Shown here: piece by piece, positions 50,148 through 59,714 of the stretch
Layout of the letters: each line of letters opens with the position of its first letter
How positions within the stretch are numbered: position 1 is the first letter of the stretch
Source of the DNA: Reichenbachiella sp. 5M10
Lineage (GTDB): Bacteria > Bacteroidota > Bacteroidia > Cytophagales > Cyclobacteriaceae
Length of the DNA stretch: 64,000 nt
Direction: 5' to 3'
NCBI RefSeq assembly: GCF_002742335.1
Contig: NZ_MDGR01000007.1
Coordinates: 1-64,000 of the forward strand
Program-made: the position numbers and the translations under genes
The notes under the pieces: generated by a model
Told to the model about the DNA's origin: nothing
Database searches by the model: none
Seen by the model: the letters and a program-made list of their open reading frames with translations, nothing else

Positions 50148-51866
50148 TCATGGTTTGGAACCCGCTAAGATGGCATCCAAAGCACGTTGGTCGTAGACTG
50201 TGTTGGTGACTCTGTCAAACAGTGCGGAACTCAGGTCACCTTTGTTTCCGGCATCCCAGTAGAAAGGGATCATGCCGTTGGCCTTGGCTTGTCGTGTCAC
50301 GTATTCGAGGTAGTGAGCTCGAGAGGCGAGGTGCAAGTCCAAATTGTCCCCGGTCAGGCTCAGTCGCTGTACCACGGCGTATTCGCCCATGATCATGGGA
50401 ATTCCTTTGTCGAAAAACTGTGTTTTCATCAAAGCCATCAGGCGATCTACATCTGCCTCTTCTCCCCACGTCGCATTGCGATCTACATCTGTAGTAGAGT
50501 GGAAGTTAGCTCCCCAGTAGTAGAACATCTTGCCCCAACTGGCATCCTCACCCATGAGGCAATATTGGAAAGGGGTGTAGTAGTGTACCTCGACCATCAT
50601 TTTGTCAGCGATCTCGTCGGTTGGGAGGGTAGACATGAGGTTGTGGGTTTTTTCGACATCTGTGGAAGGTCCCTGTACGATCAGCACACGGTGACTGTTT
50701 TTTCCTCCAGTGGCGCGCACAGCGTCTACAAATGTTTGGTGGTAGCTGTCTAGGATAGCCATTTGCTCAGCATCCTCTACGTTGGGTTCGTTGGTACCGG
50801 CGAAGATCAAGTGCTCGTCAAAATCGCGGAGGTGGGTAGCGATTTGCTCCCATAGCGCTTTTTGTTTGGCATTGTTGGCTATTTGATATTCGGGCGTGAT
50901 GTTGTTTTCGAGCCACCCTCCGTCCCAGTGGATGTTGAGGACGGTATACATGTCGTTATCCACGCAGTATTGTACGACCTCCTTCACTCGGTTGAGCCAA
51001 TCCTCCGAAATTTTGGCCGTGGCCTGGTTTTCGATGTACTGATCCCATGCACAGGGGATTCGGATGGCGTTGAATCCATTTTGTTTGACAAGTTGGATGA
51101 GCTCTTCGGTGACTTGGGGATTGCCCCAAGCGGTCTCGCTACCGATGGCCTCTAGGGTGTTTCCGATGTTCCATCCGATGGTCATCTTGTCGTAGAGTTG
51201 CATGGCTGTACTGCCCATGCCGCTGGCGTCTGGCGCGAGTGGGTTGGTGTTGTAGTCAGGGTATCCTTGAGTTTGAGAGACGGTGATTTGGCTCGTCTGA
51301 GCTCCCTCGGCACTGAGGAGGAGTGTCGTGCTGCGGGCCTCAGATAGCTCGCTGCTTGCGACTACTGTGACCGTAGTGGTTCCTATGCCGCCACTGCTTG
51401 GGGTGATGTTGAGCCAGTCCGCGTCCGATTGGAGTGTCCAAGCTTCGGCCTCCGAGCTAATCTCGATATTCTGAGAGTTAGCGAAATCACCCAAGTCTAT
51501 GGAAGTAGTATTTGCGCTCAGCGCATGGAGATAGTCCGAGATCAACTGGGAAATAGAGACATGGACAGGGTCAGCATCACCAGCCGTGACAATCAAGTCT
51601 TCGGTTTTCGGTTCCAAAGTTTTACCCTCAACTGTCAGCGTGATTTTGGCTTTATTGCCAATCCCTCCGTCACTAGAGAGTGTGAGCCAGTCCGCATGGT
51701 ACTCAAGTTGCCATTCTCCGGCATTGGTTTCAATCTGGATATTTCTACTGCCCCCCTCCAGCGGGAATTCTACTTCGGTAGGGGTGACGGATAGGGTGTG
51801 TGATTCTTCTTGGTTGCATGCCGTCATCGTCAGCATGACTAGTAGGGATAGTAAATAGCCTTTCAT
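50148..51866 (-). CDS. GH5 endo-beta-glucanase lipoprotein with two BACON domains
   Basis: A 572-aa surface lipoprotein (signal MLTMTACNQ, Cys 17). Residues about 25-110 and 115-200 are two BACON domains, carbohydrate- or mucin-associated Ig-like modules; each holds WLTLSSDGGIGNK or WLNITPSSGGIG. The GH5 barrel follows (about 215-560) with TIGWNIGNTLEA, NGFNAIRIPCAWDQYI, acid/base Glu in IFAGTNEPNVED and nucleophile Glu in IPMIMGEYAVV. Endoglucanase or xyloglucanase activity fits. Frame is open to 52022; ATG 51866 begins the signal. Confidence 0.94.
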   Translation of the reverse strand: MKGYLLSLLVMLTMTACNQEESHTLSVTPTEVEFPLEGGSRNIQIETNAGEWQLEYHADWLTLSSDGGIGNKAKITLTVEGKTLEPKTEDLIVTAGDADPVHVSISQLISDYLHALSANTTSIDLGDFANSQNIEISSEAEAWTLQSDADWLNITPSSGGIGTTTVTVVASSELSEARSTTLLLSAEGAQTSQITVSQTQGYPDYNTNPLAPDASGMGSTAMQLYDKMTIGWNIGNTLEAIGSETAWGNPQVTEELIQLVKQNGFNAIRIPCAWDQYIENQATAKISEDWLNRVKEVVQYCVDNDMYTVLNIHWDGGWLENNITPEYQIANNAKQKALWEQIATHLRDFDEHLIFAGTNEPNVEDAEQMAILDSYHQTFVDAVRATGGKNSHRVLIVQGPSTDVEKTHNLMSTLPTDEIADKMMVEVHYYTPFQYCLMGEDASWGKMFYYWGANFHSTTDVDRNATWGEEADVDRLMALMKTQFFDKGIPMIMGEYAVVQRLSLTGDNLDLHLASRAHYLEYVTRQAKANGMIPFYWDAGNKGDLSSALFDRVTNTVYDQRALDAILAGSKP

Positions 51867-51999
51867 CTTTCTTATATCTATATCTGCTTGTTCAAGTCGA
51901 ACAATGATAGAGGGATAAGGAAGAAGTGCTTTTGCAAAAGCGGTAAAAGGCTTTGCAAAAAATGCGGGAGGGGGATGGTATGACTCGCTTCGGGGTAAC

Positions 52000-53097
52000 T
52001 TATGTACAGTCTCGGTATTCACTAGGACTTTGTCCTACTTCATTTTTGAAGACTCGGTTAAAGTGACTCTGGTTGTTGAACCCGACTTTGTAGGCGACTT
52101 CTCCAATGTTGAGCCTTGTACTGGAGAGCAACCTTTGTGATTCCTTGATTCGAATGCGGTTGATATAGCTTTTGAAATTGCAGTTGAATTGCTCTTTGAT
52201 GGTTTGGGTGATTTTGCGTGGCGAGATCCCGGTCTCCTTGGCGACTGACTCAATGCTCAGCTGGCTGTCTTGAAAGTGCATATTGATGTAATCAATAAAG
52301 CTTTCAATGGGTTGTTTTTTGTCCAGCTGGAGTGCTTGATATTGGACAGTGATGGAGGTGTTTTTCGCATGGTAGGCTTTGGTCAAAAAGATGACTAGAA
52401 AGAGCAGCAGGCAAGAAATAGGATAAATCAAGGCTAGTTTGGTATATAGAGGGGCATTGTCACGCGTCAACTGGATACTGTGGATCTTTAGTGTCATTGG
52501 CTGGACTATGTGAGGGGTGTAGGCTGTCCCAATATTGAGGTGGAGAGTTTGGTCCAAGGCTGGTCTTAGGTTTTCTTTCATAGGGATGCTGTGGAGTTCT
52601 TTCCACCAGTCAGGCAACAAAAAATCATCTATCGGTAGGTGGTAGCTTGTTGTCTTTTCGGATATACTGACAAAGGTGTGGAAAGGAGCTTCGGGTTCTG
52701 ACATCAGCGGAGTGAAGATGGAAAGTCCTAATTTATCGATCCCTTCCCCTTGCACACGAAACAGCAGCTCGTTGTAGTAGGAAACATCGATTGGCTGCTG
52801 AGATTTGGGAGCCAATGTGATGCCGATGTAGGGGCTTTGAAACTGGTCATTGAGTTTGAAATCTACCTGGATCAGGGAGTCATTCACTTGGAAACCGAGG
52901 ATTGTAGAGTTTCCCTCATTGGCACGATCCGTATAGGTGTGGTATTCAAATTCCCGATTAGGAAAAACGCTTAAGTCTGGCTGGATCTCATAGTACAAGG
53001 TGAATACGAGCAAAGAGCATAGGAGCAGGAGAATGGGAAGCAAGAACCCCGTGCTACGGATAGTTTGGACAAACATGCTTTTTGATGCTACACTCAT
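52000..53097 (-). CDS. Membrane-bound AraC-family regulator with periplasmic sensor domain
   Basis: A 365-aa one-component regulator. One transmembrane helix near residues 18-36 leads to a roughly 180-aa extracytoplasmic beta-rich domain, a second helix near 222-242, then a cytoplasmic AraC HTH_18 domain (about 265-362) with ESVAKETGISPRKITQTIKE and VAYKVGFNNQSHFNRVFKNE. The periplasmic part resembles carbohydrate-binding jelly-roll domains. It lies upstream of the GH5 and GH51 genes on the same strand and is likely their sugar-responsive activator. TTG 53103 is an alternative start. Confidence 0.9.
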   Translation of the reverse strand: MSVASKSMFVQTIRSTGFLLPILLLLCSLLVFTLYYEIQPDLSVFPNREFEYHTYTDRANEGNSTILGFQVNDSLIQVDFKLNDQFQSPYIGITLAPKSQQPIDVSYYNELLFRVQGEGIDKLGLSIFTPLMSEPEAPFHTFVSISEKTTSYHLPIDDFLLPDWWKELHSIPMKENLRPALDQTLHLNIGTAYTPHIVQPMTLKIHSIQLTRDNAPLYTKLALIYPISCLLLFLVIFLTKAYHAKNTSITVQYQALQLDKKQPIESFIDYINMHFQDSQLSIESVAKETGISPRKITQTIKEQFNCNFKSYINRIRIKESQRLLSSTRLNIGEVAYKVGFNNQSHFNRVFKNEVGQSPSEYRDCT

Positions 53098-53211
53098 GGG
53101 CAAACCTCTAGGGATTGAGACTCAATGATACGTCATTTTCAAGATTTGTTTTTTCTTTTGTCCTCTTCTTTAGAAATTTGATTTTTGAATCTAAAATTTC
53201 ACATCTGAAAT

Positions 53212-53961
53212 ATGTCAGGACATAGCAAGTGGTCAACGATCAAAAGAAAGAAGGGAGCATTGGATGCCAAACGAGGGAAGATTTTTTCTCGAATCAGCAA
53301 GGAAATTACCATAGCGGTCAAAGAAGGGAATAGTGGTGATCTGGAGGCTAACCCTCGATTGAGACTTGCTGTGCAAAATGCCAAAGGGGCCAATATGCCC
53401 AAGGACAATGTCGAGCGTGCCATCAAAAAGGGACTCGGAGGAGATGCAGAATCGTACTTGGCACAGACCTTTGAGGGGTACGGTGCTGGTGGAGTAGCTG
53501 TTTTTGTAGAGTGCTTGACGGACAACCAAAAACGCACGGTACAAGACGTGAGAGCGGCATTTAGCAAATACGATGGATCGCTCGGGACCAACGGTTCACT
53601 GGAGTTTATTTTTGACCGCAAAGGAGTATTTGAATTGCCTGTGCCAGAAGGGTTAGATCTGGAGGAGTTTGAATGGGAAATCATCGATGCAGGTGCAGAG
53701 GATGTGGTGATTCAGGAGGATTTTATCACAGTGACGAGTGCTATGGAGGATTTTGGTGGGCTCAACAAGAGGTTCGAAGAGTTGAGTTTGGAGTTGGAAA
53801 ATGCTGAACTTCAGCGGATACCCAACACAACCAAGACATTGGATGATGAGGGGTTCAAACGAGTGATGAAGTTAATCGATGTGCTTGAAGACAACGACGA
53901 TGTGCAAAAAGTGTGGCACAATCTCGAGATGGGCGAAGGGCAAGAGGGACTGCTACAGTAA
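53212..53961 (+). CDS. yebC: YebC/PmpR family protein
   Basis: A 249-aa protein of the YebC/TACO1 family. The N terminus MSGHSKWSTIKRKKGALDAKR and the segments NPRLRLAVQNAKGANMPKDN and EGYGAGGVAVFVE are diagnostic. Members bind DNA as regulators or, more recently shown, help ribosomes translate proline-rich stretches. Length is standard. Not obviously in an operon with its neighbours. Confidence 0.96.
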   Translation: MSGHSKWSTIKRKKGALDAKRGKIFSRISKEITIAVKEGNSGDLEANPRLRLAVQNAKGANMPKDNVERAIKKGLGGDAESYLAQTFEGYGAGGVAVFVECLTDNQKRTVQDVRAAFSKYDGSLGTNGSLEFIFDRKGVFELPVPEGLDLEEFEWEIIDAGAEDVVIQEDFITVTSAMEDFGGLNKRFEELSLELENAELQRIPNTTKTLDDEGFKRVMKLIDVLEDNDDVQKVWHNLEMGEGQEGLLQ

Positions 53962-54027
53962 ACAAATTTAGAAAGCTGTTGGGTAAACAGTGATTCCTTT
54001 GACATCTTACAGTATTAAAACTAACCT

Positions 54028-55179
54028 ATGCATAGAGTTTGGCTGATAGCCTTTGTATTACTGAATGTGTCCACTTTGGTTTGGGCACAGAAACCAGTAG
54101 AGGTGTCGAAGGACACCGTGCCAGGAGTGAAAACGACCAAGTTTGAGGTGCTCAATCATAAGGCAGAGGTATTGTTTCAATACATGCCTTTCCCGATTTT
54201 GTCGTATTCGCAGGAGACAGGCCAGGTGTTTGGGTTGGTCAAGTACAACATGATCAACCTCGTCAAGTCTGATACCGTCAGTGCCGCATCGAACTTCAGC
54301 GCGCTGGTTTCTGCTTCGACTGAGGGGCAGTTCAAATTCGTCATCAATAGCAAGACCTATCTCAAACAGGATCGAATCGTGACTCAAAGTGAAGCGAGTT
54401 ACATTAACTTCCCTCAAAATGTACGTGGTATTGGCAATGACGTAATGACAGACGACCCCACAGAGGTCGTGACCATTAGTTTGAATTTCATCAATTCAGC
54501 GCTTTTTGCTATCAAGGACGAAAAGACATTTTATGTAGGAGTGGATCAGTATTTTCGGAATTACACTAAAGTAGAGGCAGACTCTAATTCGTTTCTTGTA
54601 GAGGATGAGGTGGCAGGCTATCAAGGCGGGAGAGTGTCAGGGTTCGGTCCTGCGATGATCTATGACACAAGAGACCATCGGTACAACCCACAGACTGGGC
54701 ACTATTTGGAGTCTAGTTACAAGGTGTTTGGGAGCTTCTTTGGCAGTGATTTCAAGTATACTGCGTTCAAGGTAGATTATCGTCAATTCATCAACCCCTG
54801 GCATCAGCATGTGATTGCTTTTCAGTTTCGAACCAATGTCAGTACGGGAGATGTGCCTTTTTTTACCATGAGTCAAATGGGTGGATCAAGTCACATGAGG
54901 GGCTATTATCAAGGAGCTATTCGAGACAAGGCGATTGTGGATACTCAGGTAGAGTACCGGATGCCAATTTGGAAAATGATCGGAGTAGTGGCTTTTGCCA
55001 GTGCAGGTCGTGTGGCCCCCAATCTAGGCGCCATGGCATTGGATGGCTTATGGTATGGAGGAGGAGCAGGATTGCGTATCATGGTAGATCGAAAAAATAG
55101 AGCCAATCTTCGCTTGGACTATGGCTTGGGAGAAGAAGGGGCAAGTGCCTTTGTGATAGGTTTTACCGAAGCGTTTTAG
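54028..55179 (+). CDS. Omp85-type barrel protein without POTRA domains, copy 1
   Basis: A 383-aa outer-membrane protein of the BamA/TamA surface-antigen (D15) type. Signal peptide ends LVWAQ; the barrel starts directly with EVLFQYMPFPILSYSQETG. Near the C terminus MRGYYQGAIRDKAIVDTQVE carries the Omp85 R-G-Y loop motif, and the ending is VIGFTEAF. No POTRA domains exist, so it is unlikely to be the main BamA. It is 60 percent or more similar by eye to the next gene. Confidence 0.88.
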   Translation: MHRVWLIAFVLLNVSTLVWAQKPVEVSKDTVPGVKTTKFEVLNHKAEVLFQYMPFPILSYSQETGQVFGLVKYNMINLVKSDTVSAASNFSALVSASTEGQFKFVINSKTYLKQDRIVTQSEASYINFPQNVRGIGNDVMTDDPTEVVTISLNFINSALFAIKDEKTFYVGVDQYFRNYTKVEADSNSFLVEDEVAGYQGGRVSGFGPAMIYDTRDHRYNPQTGHYLESSYKVFGSFFGSDFKYTAFKVDYRQFINPWHQHVIAFQFRTNVSTGDVPFFTMSQMGGSSHMRGYYQGAIRDKAIVDTQVEYRMPIWKMIGVVAFASAGRVAPNLGAMALDGLWYGGGAGLRIMVDRKNRANLRLDYGLGEEGASAFVIGFTEAF

Positions 55180-55231
55180 GGAGAATAACTTTCTTTGGCT
55201 AACTTTCAGTTGTATTTTATCTCGAAAAAAA

Positions 55232-56416
55232 ATGATCATGAAAAACCACCTTGGGAGCCTGCTTATAATTGCTCTTTTCTCTTTGTCGCTGTCTCTTTCC
55301 ACCACTACTCTTGCTCAAGATAGAAGCCAACAACAAGCTGCAGATACACTGACGAGTGAGAGCCCAGGAGTGTCGAAGTTTGATGCCTTCAACAAAAAAG
55401 CTGAGGTACTGTTTCAGTTCATTCCGTTCCCGATTTATTCGTATTCGCAAGAGACGGGACAAGTTTACGGTTTGGTCAAGTACAACCTGATCAATATCGT
55501 CAGGGGGGATACTGTCAGTACCGCGTCAAGTTTTAGTGCGTTAGCATCTGCTTCTTCAGTAGGTCAAATCAAATTTGTGCTCGGTAGCAGAGTGTATCTG
55601 AATGAAGACCGGGTAGTCCTTCAAGGCGAGGCAAGTTATATCGATTTTCCACAGTTTTTCTTGGGGATTGGCAATGACGTGACTCGCGCTGGACTCGAGG
55701 AGATCTCTACCAAGAGTCTGAATTTTGTCAATTCCGCTCTATTTACTATCAACGAACCCAAGACGGTGTATGTTGGAGTGGCGCAAGAGTTTAGAGATTA
55801 TTATGAAGTAGAGAAGGATAGTAGCAGCTACCTGGTGCAAAACGAAGTGCCGGGGTATGAAGGTGGGGCTATCTCAGGTGTAGGTCCTGCGGTCATCTAT
55901 GATACTCGTGACCACCGATACAACAGCCGAACGGGGAGTTATGTCATGTCGAGTTACAAGTACTTCGGGGGCTATCTGGGAAGCGATTTTGATTATGGCT
56001 CGTTTACTTTGGATATGCGAAAGTTCATCAATCCATGGTACGAGCATGTGATTGGGTTTCAGGCCTACACACAGCTCAATACTGGAGAAGTACCCTTTTA
56101 TTCGTTGGCTCTACTTGGAGGGTCAGAGCGTATGAGAGGCTACTACGAAGGAGCTATTCGAGACAAGGCCATTGCCGATGTACAGGTAGAATACCGTATG
56201 CCGATATGGAAGATTTTTGGGATTGTGGCTTTCGCAGGAGCGGGACGTGTAGCACCAGATTATAAAAGCATGACTCTGGACGATCTTTGGTACAGTGGGG
56301 GCGCGGGTCTGCGTATCATGGTAGATAGTAAAAATCGCGCTAATCTTCGGCTTGATTTCGGTTGGGGAGAGCAAAATGCCAAGGCATTCGTGGTTGGTTT
56401 TACCGAATCATTCTAA
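55232..56416 (+). CDS. Omp85-type barrel protein without POTRA domains, copy 2
   Basis: A 394-aa paralogue of the previous gene, 52 bp downstream. Same architecture: signal ending TTTLAQ, linker, EVLFQFIPFPIYSYSQETG, the R-G-Y motif in MRGYYEGAIRDKAIADVQVE and terminal VVGFTESF. Differences are spread along the chain, so the duplication is old or diversified. Start could be ATG 55238. Possible roles are secretion of a partner or lipid/solute passage; none is proven. Confidence 0.88.
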   Translation: MIMKNHLGSLLIIALFSLSLSLSTTTLAQDRSQQQAADTLTSESPGVSKFDAFNKKAEVLFQFIPFPIYSYSQETGQVYGLVKYNLINIVRGDTVSTASSFSALASASSVGQIKFVLGSRVYLNEDRVVLQGEASYIDFPQFFLGIGNDVTRAGLEEISTKSLNFVNSALFTINEPKTVYVGVAQEFRDYYEVEKDSSSYLVQNEVPGYEGGAISGVGPAVIYDTRDHRYNSRTGSYVMSSYKYFGGYLGSDFDYGSFTLDMRKFINPWYEHVIGFQAYTQLNTGEVPFYSLALLGGSERMRGYYEGAIRDKAIADVQVEYRMPIWKIFGIVAFAGAGRVAPDYKSMTLDDLWYSGGAGLRIMVDSKNRANLRLDFGWGEQNAKAFVVGFTESF

Positions 56417-56573
56417 AACTCGAGTCTGGAATGGTGTTTAAGAGGATAGTGATTTATGCCACAGTCTGGGCTGTTTCTTTTTCCGATGAATGCTTCGTAA
56501 CGATGAAACGCTTTTGACTTTCCAGTCATAGTGTCAGTCTCAATTTGGCGATTGAGGTTTTTCGATAGGGTAT

Positions 56574-56601
56574 AAAAAAACCCTGACTACTGCCAGGGTT
56601 T
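56574..56601 (-). terminator. gap terminator
   Basis: Stem 56578-56585 with 56594-56601, 8-nt loop and an A run on the plus strand before it. It lies 27 bp beyond the gap stop. Confidence 0.85.
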
Positions 56602-56628
56602 CAATATTGTTTGTCTCTTGAGAGAACC

Positions 56629-57618
<990 letters not shown>

Positions 57619-57647
57619 TCAATTATTTAGTGTTTGAAATTTTTTGG

Positions 57648-57678
57648 CAAATCTAATAGAGTGAACCACTAAATCAAA
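57648..57678 (-). promoter_or_regulatory. gap promoter
   Basis: Minus-strand TTTG (57675-57678), a 19-bp spacer and TAGATTTG (57648-57655): the full Bacteroidota consensus in both elements and spacing, 32 bp before the start. Best promoter match seen in the window. The rest of the gap up to 57914 has nothing I can support. Confidence 0.65.
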
Positions 57679-57914
57679 CATTTATGCTTAAAGCATACGT
57701 TATTGTTTTGTGATTTCAATCAGTAAACCTTATGATACGTTGAATAGTTCCAAAAGAATGAGGTATTTTATTGAGGGTATTTAAAAAATAGAGAAGGGCG
57801 CGTCTGTTTACACCCAATTTTGTAATTTTTGGATGTGTTTGTCGATGAGTGGTGAGACGGAATTGTTGATCTTCGTGTTGCAAACACGGATTAAATTTAT
57901 AGCGTATGTCAGAA

Positions 57915-58349
57915 ATGAAAAGAATACTAACAGTGACTGCTCTACTGGTAGGGATGAGTGGTGTCGCATTCGGACAAGCTTCTATCGTTGGCCGTTGGAA
58001 AACCATCGATGACGAAACGGGCAAACCCAAATCAGTGGTGGAGATATATGAGGTAGAGGGCAAATACTTCGGTAAAGTGCTCAAGCTCTTTAGAGGAGAG
58101 GGTGAAGACCCTGATCCTGTCTGTAAAGAGTGTGATCCTCAGGATGATCGATATCAGCAGCGAGTCATTGGGATGGATATCATTCGTGATCTAGAGCAAG
58201 ATGGAGATGAGTTCGAAGACGGTACAATTCTCGATCCAGCCAATGGCAAAGTGTATGATTGTAAATTGTGGATAGAAGATGGGACATTGCAAGTGAGGGG
58301 GTACATTGCATTTTTGTACCGCACACAGACATGGAAGAGGCACGAATGA
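57915..58349 (+). CDS. DUF2147 secreted protein
   Basis: A 144-aa exported protein (signal MKRILTVTALLVGMSGVAFG). The mature part begins SIVGRWKTIDDETGKPKSVV and contains KVLKLFRGEGEDPDPVCKEC, then VYDCKLWIEDGTLQVRGYI, the conserved pattern of DUF2147, a small lipocalin-like beta-barrel. Function is unknown. ATG 57906 is an alternative start. Its stop overlaps the start of the next gene as ATGA. Confidence 0.9.
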   Translation: MKRILTVTALLVGMSGVAFGQASIVGRWKTIDDETGKPKSVVEIYEVEGKYFGKVLKLFRGEGEDPDPVCKECDPQDDRYQQRVIGMDIIRDLEQDGDEFEDGTILDPANGKVYDCKLWIEDGTLQVRGYIAFLYRTQTWKRHE

Positions 58350-59029
58350 GTCAAGAGTTGGAGACGCGCTATGAGAAGATGTGGGAGGAAAACGTGTGGA
58401 ATCTAGGACAGGTGGAGGTAGATTCATTCTTGCGTTCTCAAACCGATCGTCGTACCGGGATTACTCTCCGTATACGGCCCTCTGCAGAAGTGTTGAGAAA
58501 GGTGGTTGCATTTCAGCGCCTGCTGATGAAGGTCGCGCCAGAGCAATACCACTATCCAGAGGAGTCGATCCATGTCACGGGGCTTTCCATCGTTTCATGT
58601 TCTGCAGAGTATGAACGGTTTGATTCCGGACTATTGGCTCAGTATGTTGATTTGATAGACCGAGCAATACAGGGGGTGGACACCTTTGAAATTGCATTCC
58701 AAGGAGTGACTTTGGGGAGTGTTGGTGTGCTGATTCAAGGGCATCCAGATGCTGGGTTGGCCGCACTTCGTGAGAGTGTGCGGTCTACGATTCAAGAAGC
58801 GGGGGTGTTCCAAACGCTAGATGTACGCTACAAGATTGATTCGGCACACTCGACAATTATGCGTTATCGCCAAGAAATCCAACAAGTGGAAGAACTGAGA
58901 GAGTTGCTGACGACACATAGAGCATTGGAGTTTGGCCAAAGTTCGGTGACACACTTAGAGCTAGTGGTTAATGATTGGTATCACTCTCCTGCAAAAACGG
59001 ACGTCATTTATTCTTTTCAGCTGGACTAG
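58346..59029 (+). CDS. 2H phosphoesterase superfamily protein (2'-5' RNA ligase-like)
   Basis: A 227-aa protein with two H-x-T/S motifs 113 residues or so apart, HVTGLS and HSTIMRY. These are the catalytic signature of 2H phosphoesterases, which act on 2',3'-cyclic phosphate ends of RNA or small nucleotides. The spacing is compatible with the two-lobed fold. ATG 58346 overlaps the DUF2147 stop; the frame is open further upstream to 58268 but the overlap start is best. Substrate unknown. Confidence 0.75.
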   Translation: MSQELETRYEKMWEENVWNLGQVEVDSFLRSQTDRRTGITLRIRPSAEVLRKVVAFQRLLMKVAPEQYHYPEESIHVTGLSIVSCSAEYERFDSGLLAQYVDLIDRAIQGVDTFEIAFQGVTLGSVGVLIQGHPDAGLAALRESVRSTIQEAGVFQTLDVRYKIDSAHSTIMRYRQEIQQVEELRELLTTHRALEFGQSSVTHLELVVNDWYHSPAKTDVIYSFQLD

Positions 59030-59173
59030 ACCTATCACCAAGAGGGAGGGGGGACTTGCCTTGGAAAAGCATGGGTTTTGATTTAAATTGAGGAAATCCA
59101 CCATTTTTACCCCAAAAGGGTTACATTTTATCTTGTTGTAGTATCTAAATAAAAGCAAGGGCTTTTTAATCCA

Positions 59174-59713
59174 ATGAAGGATCACGAAATATTGGAACGG
59201 GTGAGCAGAGGCGATGAGGCAGCTTTGGACTACCTCTATAAGAAGTACTATAAGATGATGACAAGAATCGTCTTGAATAATAGTGGTACGGAAGATGAGG
59301 CCAAAGATGTGTTTCAGGATGCTTTGCTTGTGTTTTGGCAGAAAGCGATTTCTGGCAGTTTGGTGTTGACATCCAAGATCAGTACATATATATATAGTAT
59401 CTGTCTGAACCTATGGAGGAAGGAATTGGATCGAAAAAGCCGCAACTCAGGAGAGATGGTGGAGGAATCGACTTTTCAGGATTATGAAAAATTAGAGAAA
59501 GCTCGAATCGTCAATGACTGTATCAACCAACTCGGAGAGACTTGTAGAAAAATATTAACATACCACTATTTTGACGGATTGTCGATGCAGGATATAGCTG
59601 AGAAGCTGGATTTTGCTAATACGGATACCGCAAAAACTAAAAAATATAAATGCAAAAAGAAGCTCGACTTGATGATTAAGAGGAATTATACGGCGAGCGA
59701 TTTTTTAGATTAG
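59174..59713 (+). CDS. ECF-type RNA polymerase sigma factor
   Basis: A 179-aa sigma-70 family factor with region 2 (GDEAALDYLYKKYYKMM, EDEAKDVFQDALLVFW) and region 4 (CRKILTYHYFDGLSMQDIAE). It differs strongly from the other ECF factor in the window. The following gene starts 1 bp after its stop and is probably its anti-sigma partner. Located beside ftsX and uppP, so an envelope-stress link is possible. Confidence 0.93.
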   Translation: MKDHEILERVSRGDEAALDYLYKKYYKMMTRIVLNNSGTEDEAKDVFQDALLVFWQKAISGSLVLTSKISTYIYSICLNLWRKELDRKSRNSGEMVEESTFQDYEKLEKARIVNDCINQLGETCRKILTYHYFDGLSMQDIAEKLDFANTDTAKTKKYKCKKKLDLMIKRNYTASDFLD

Positions 59714-59714
59714 T

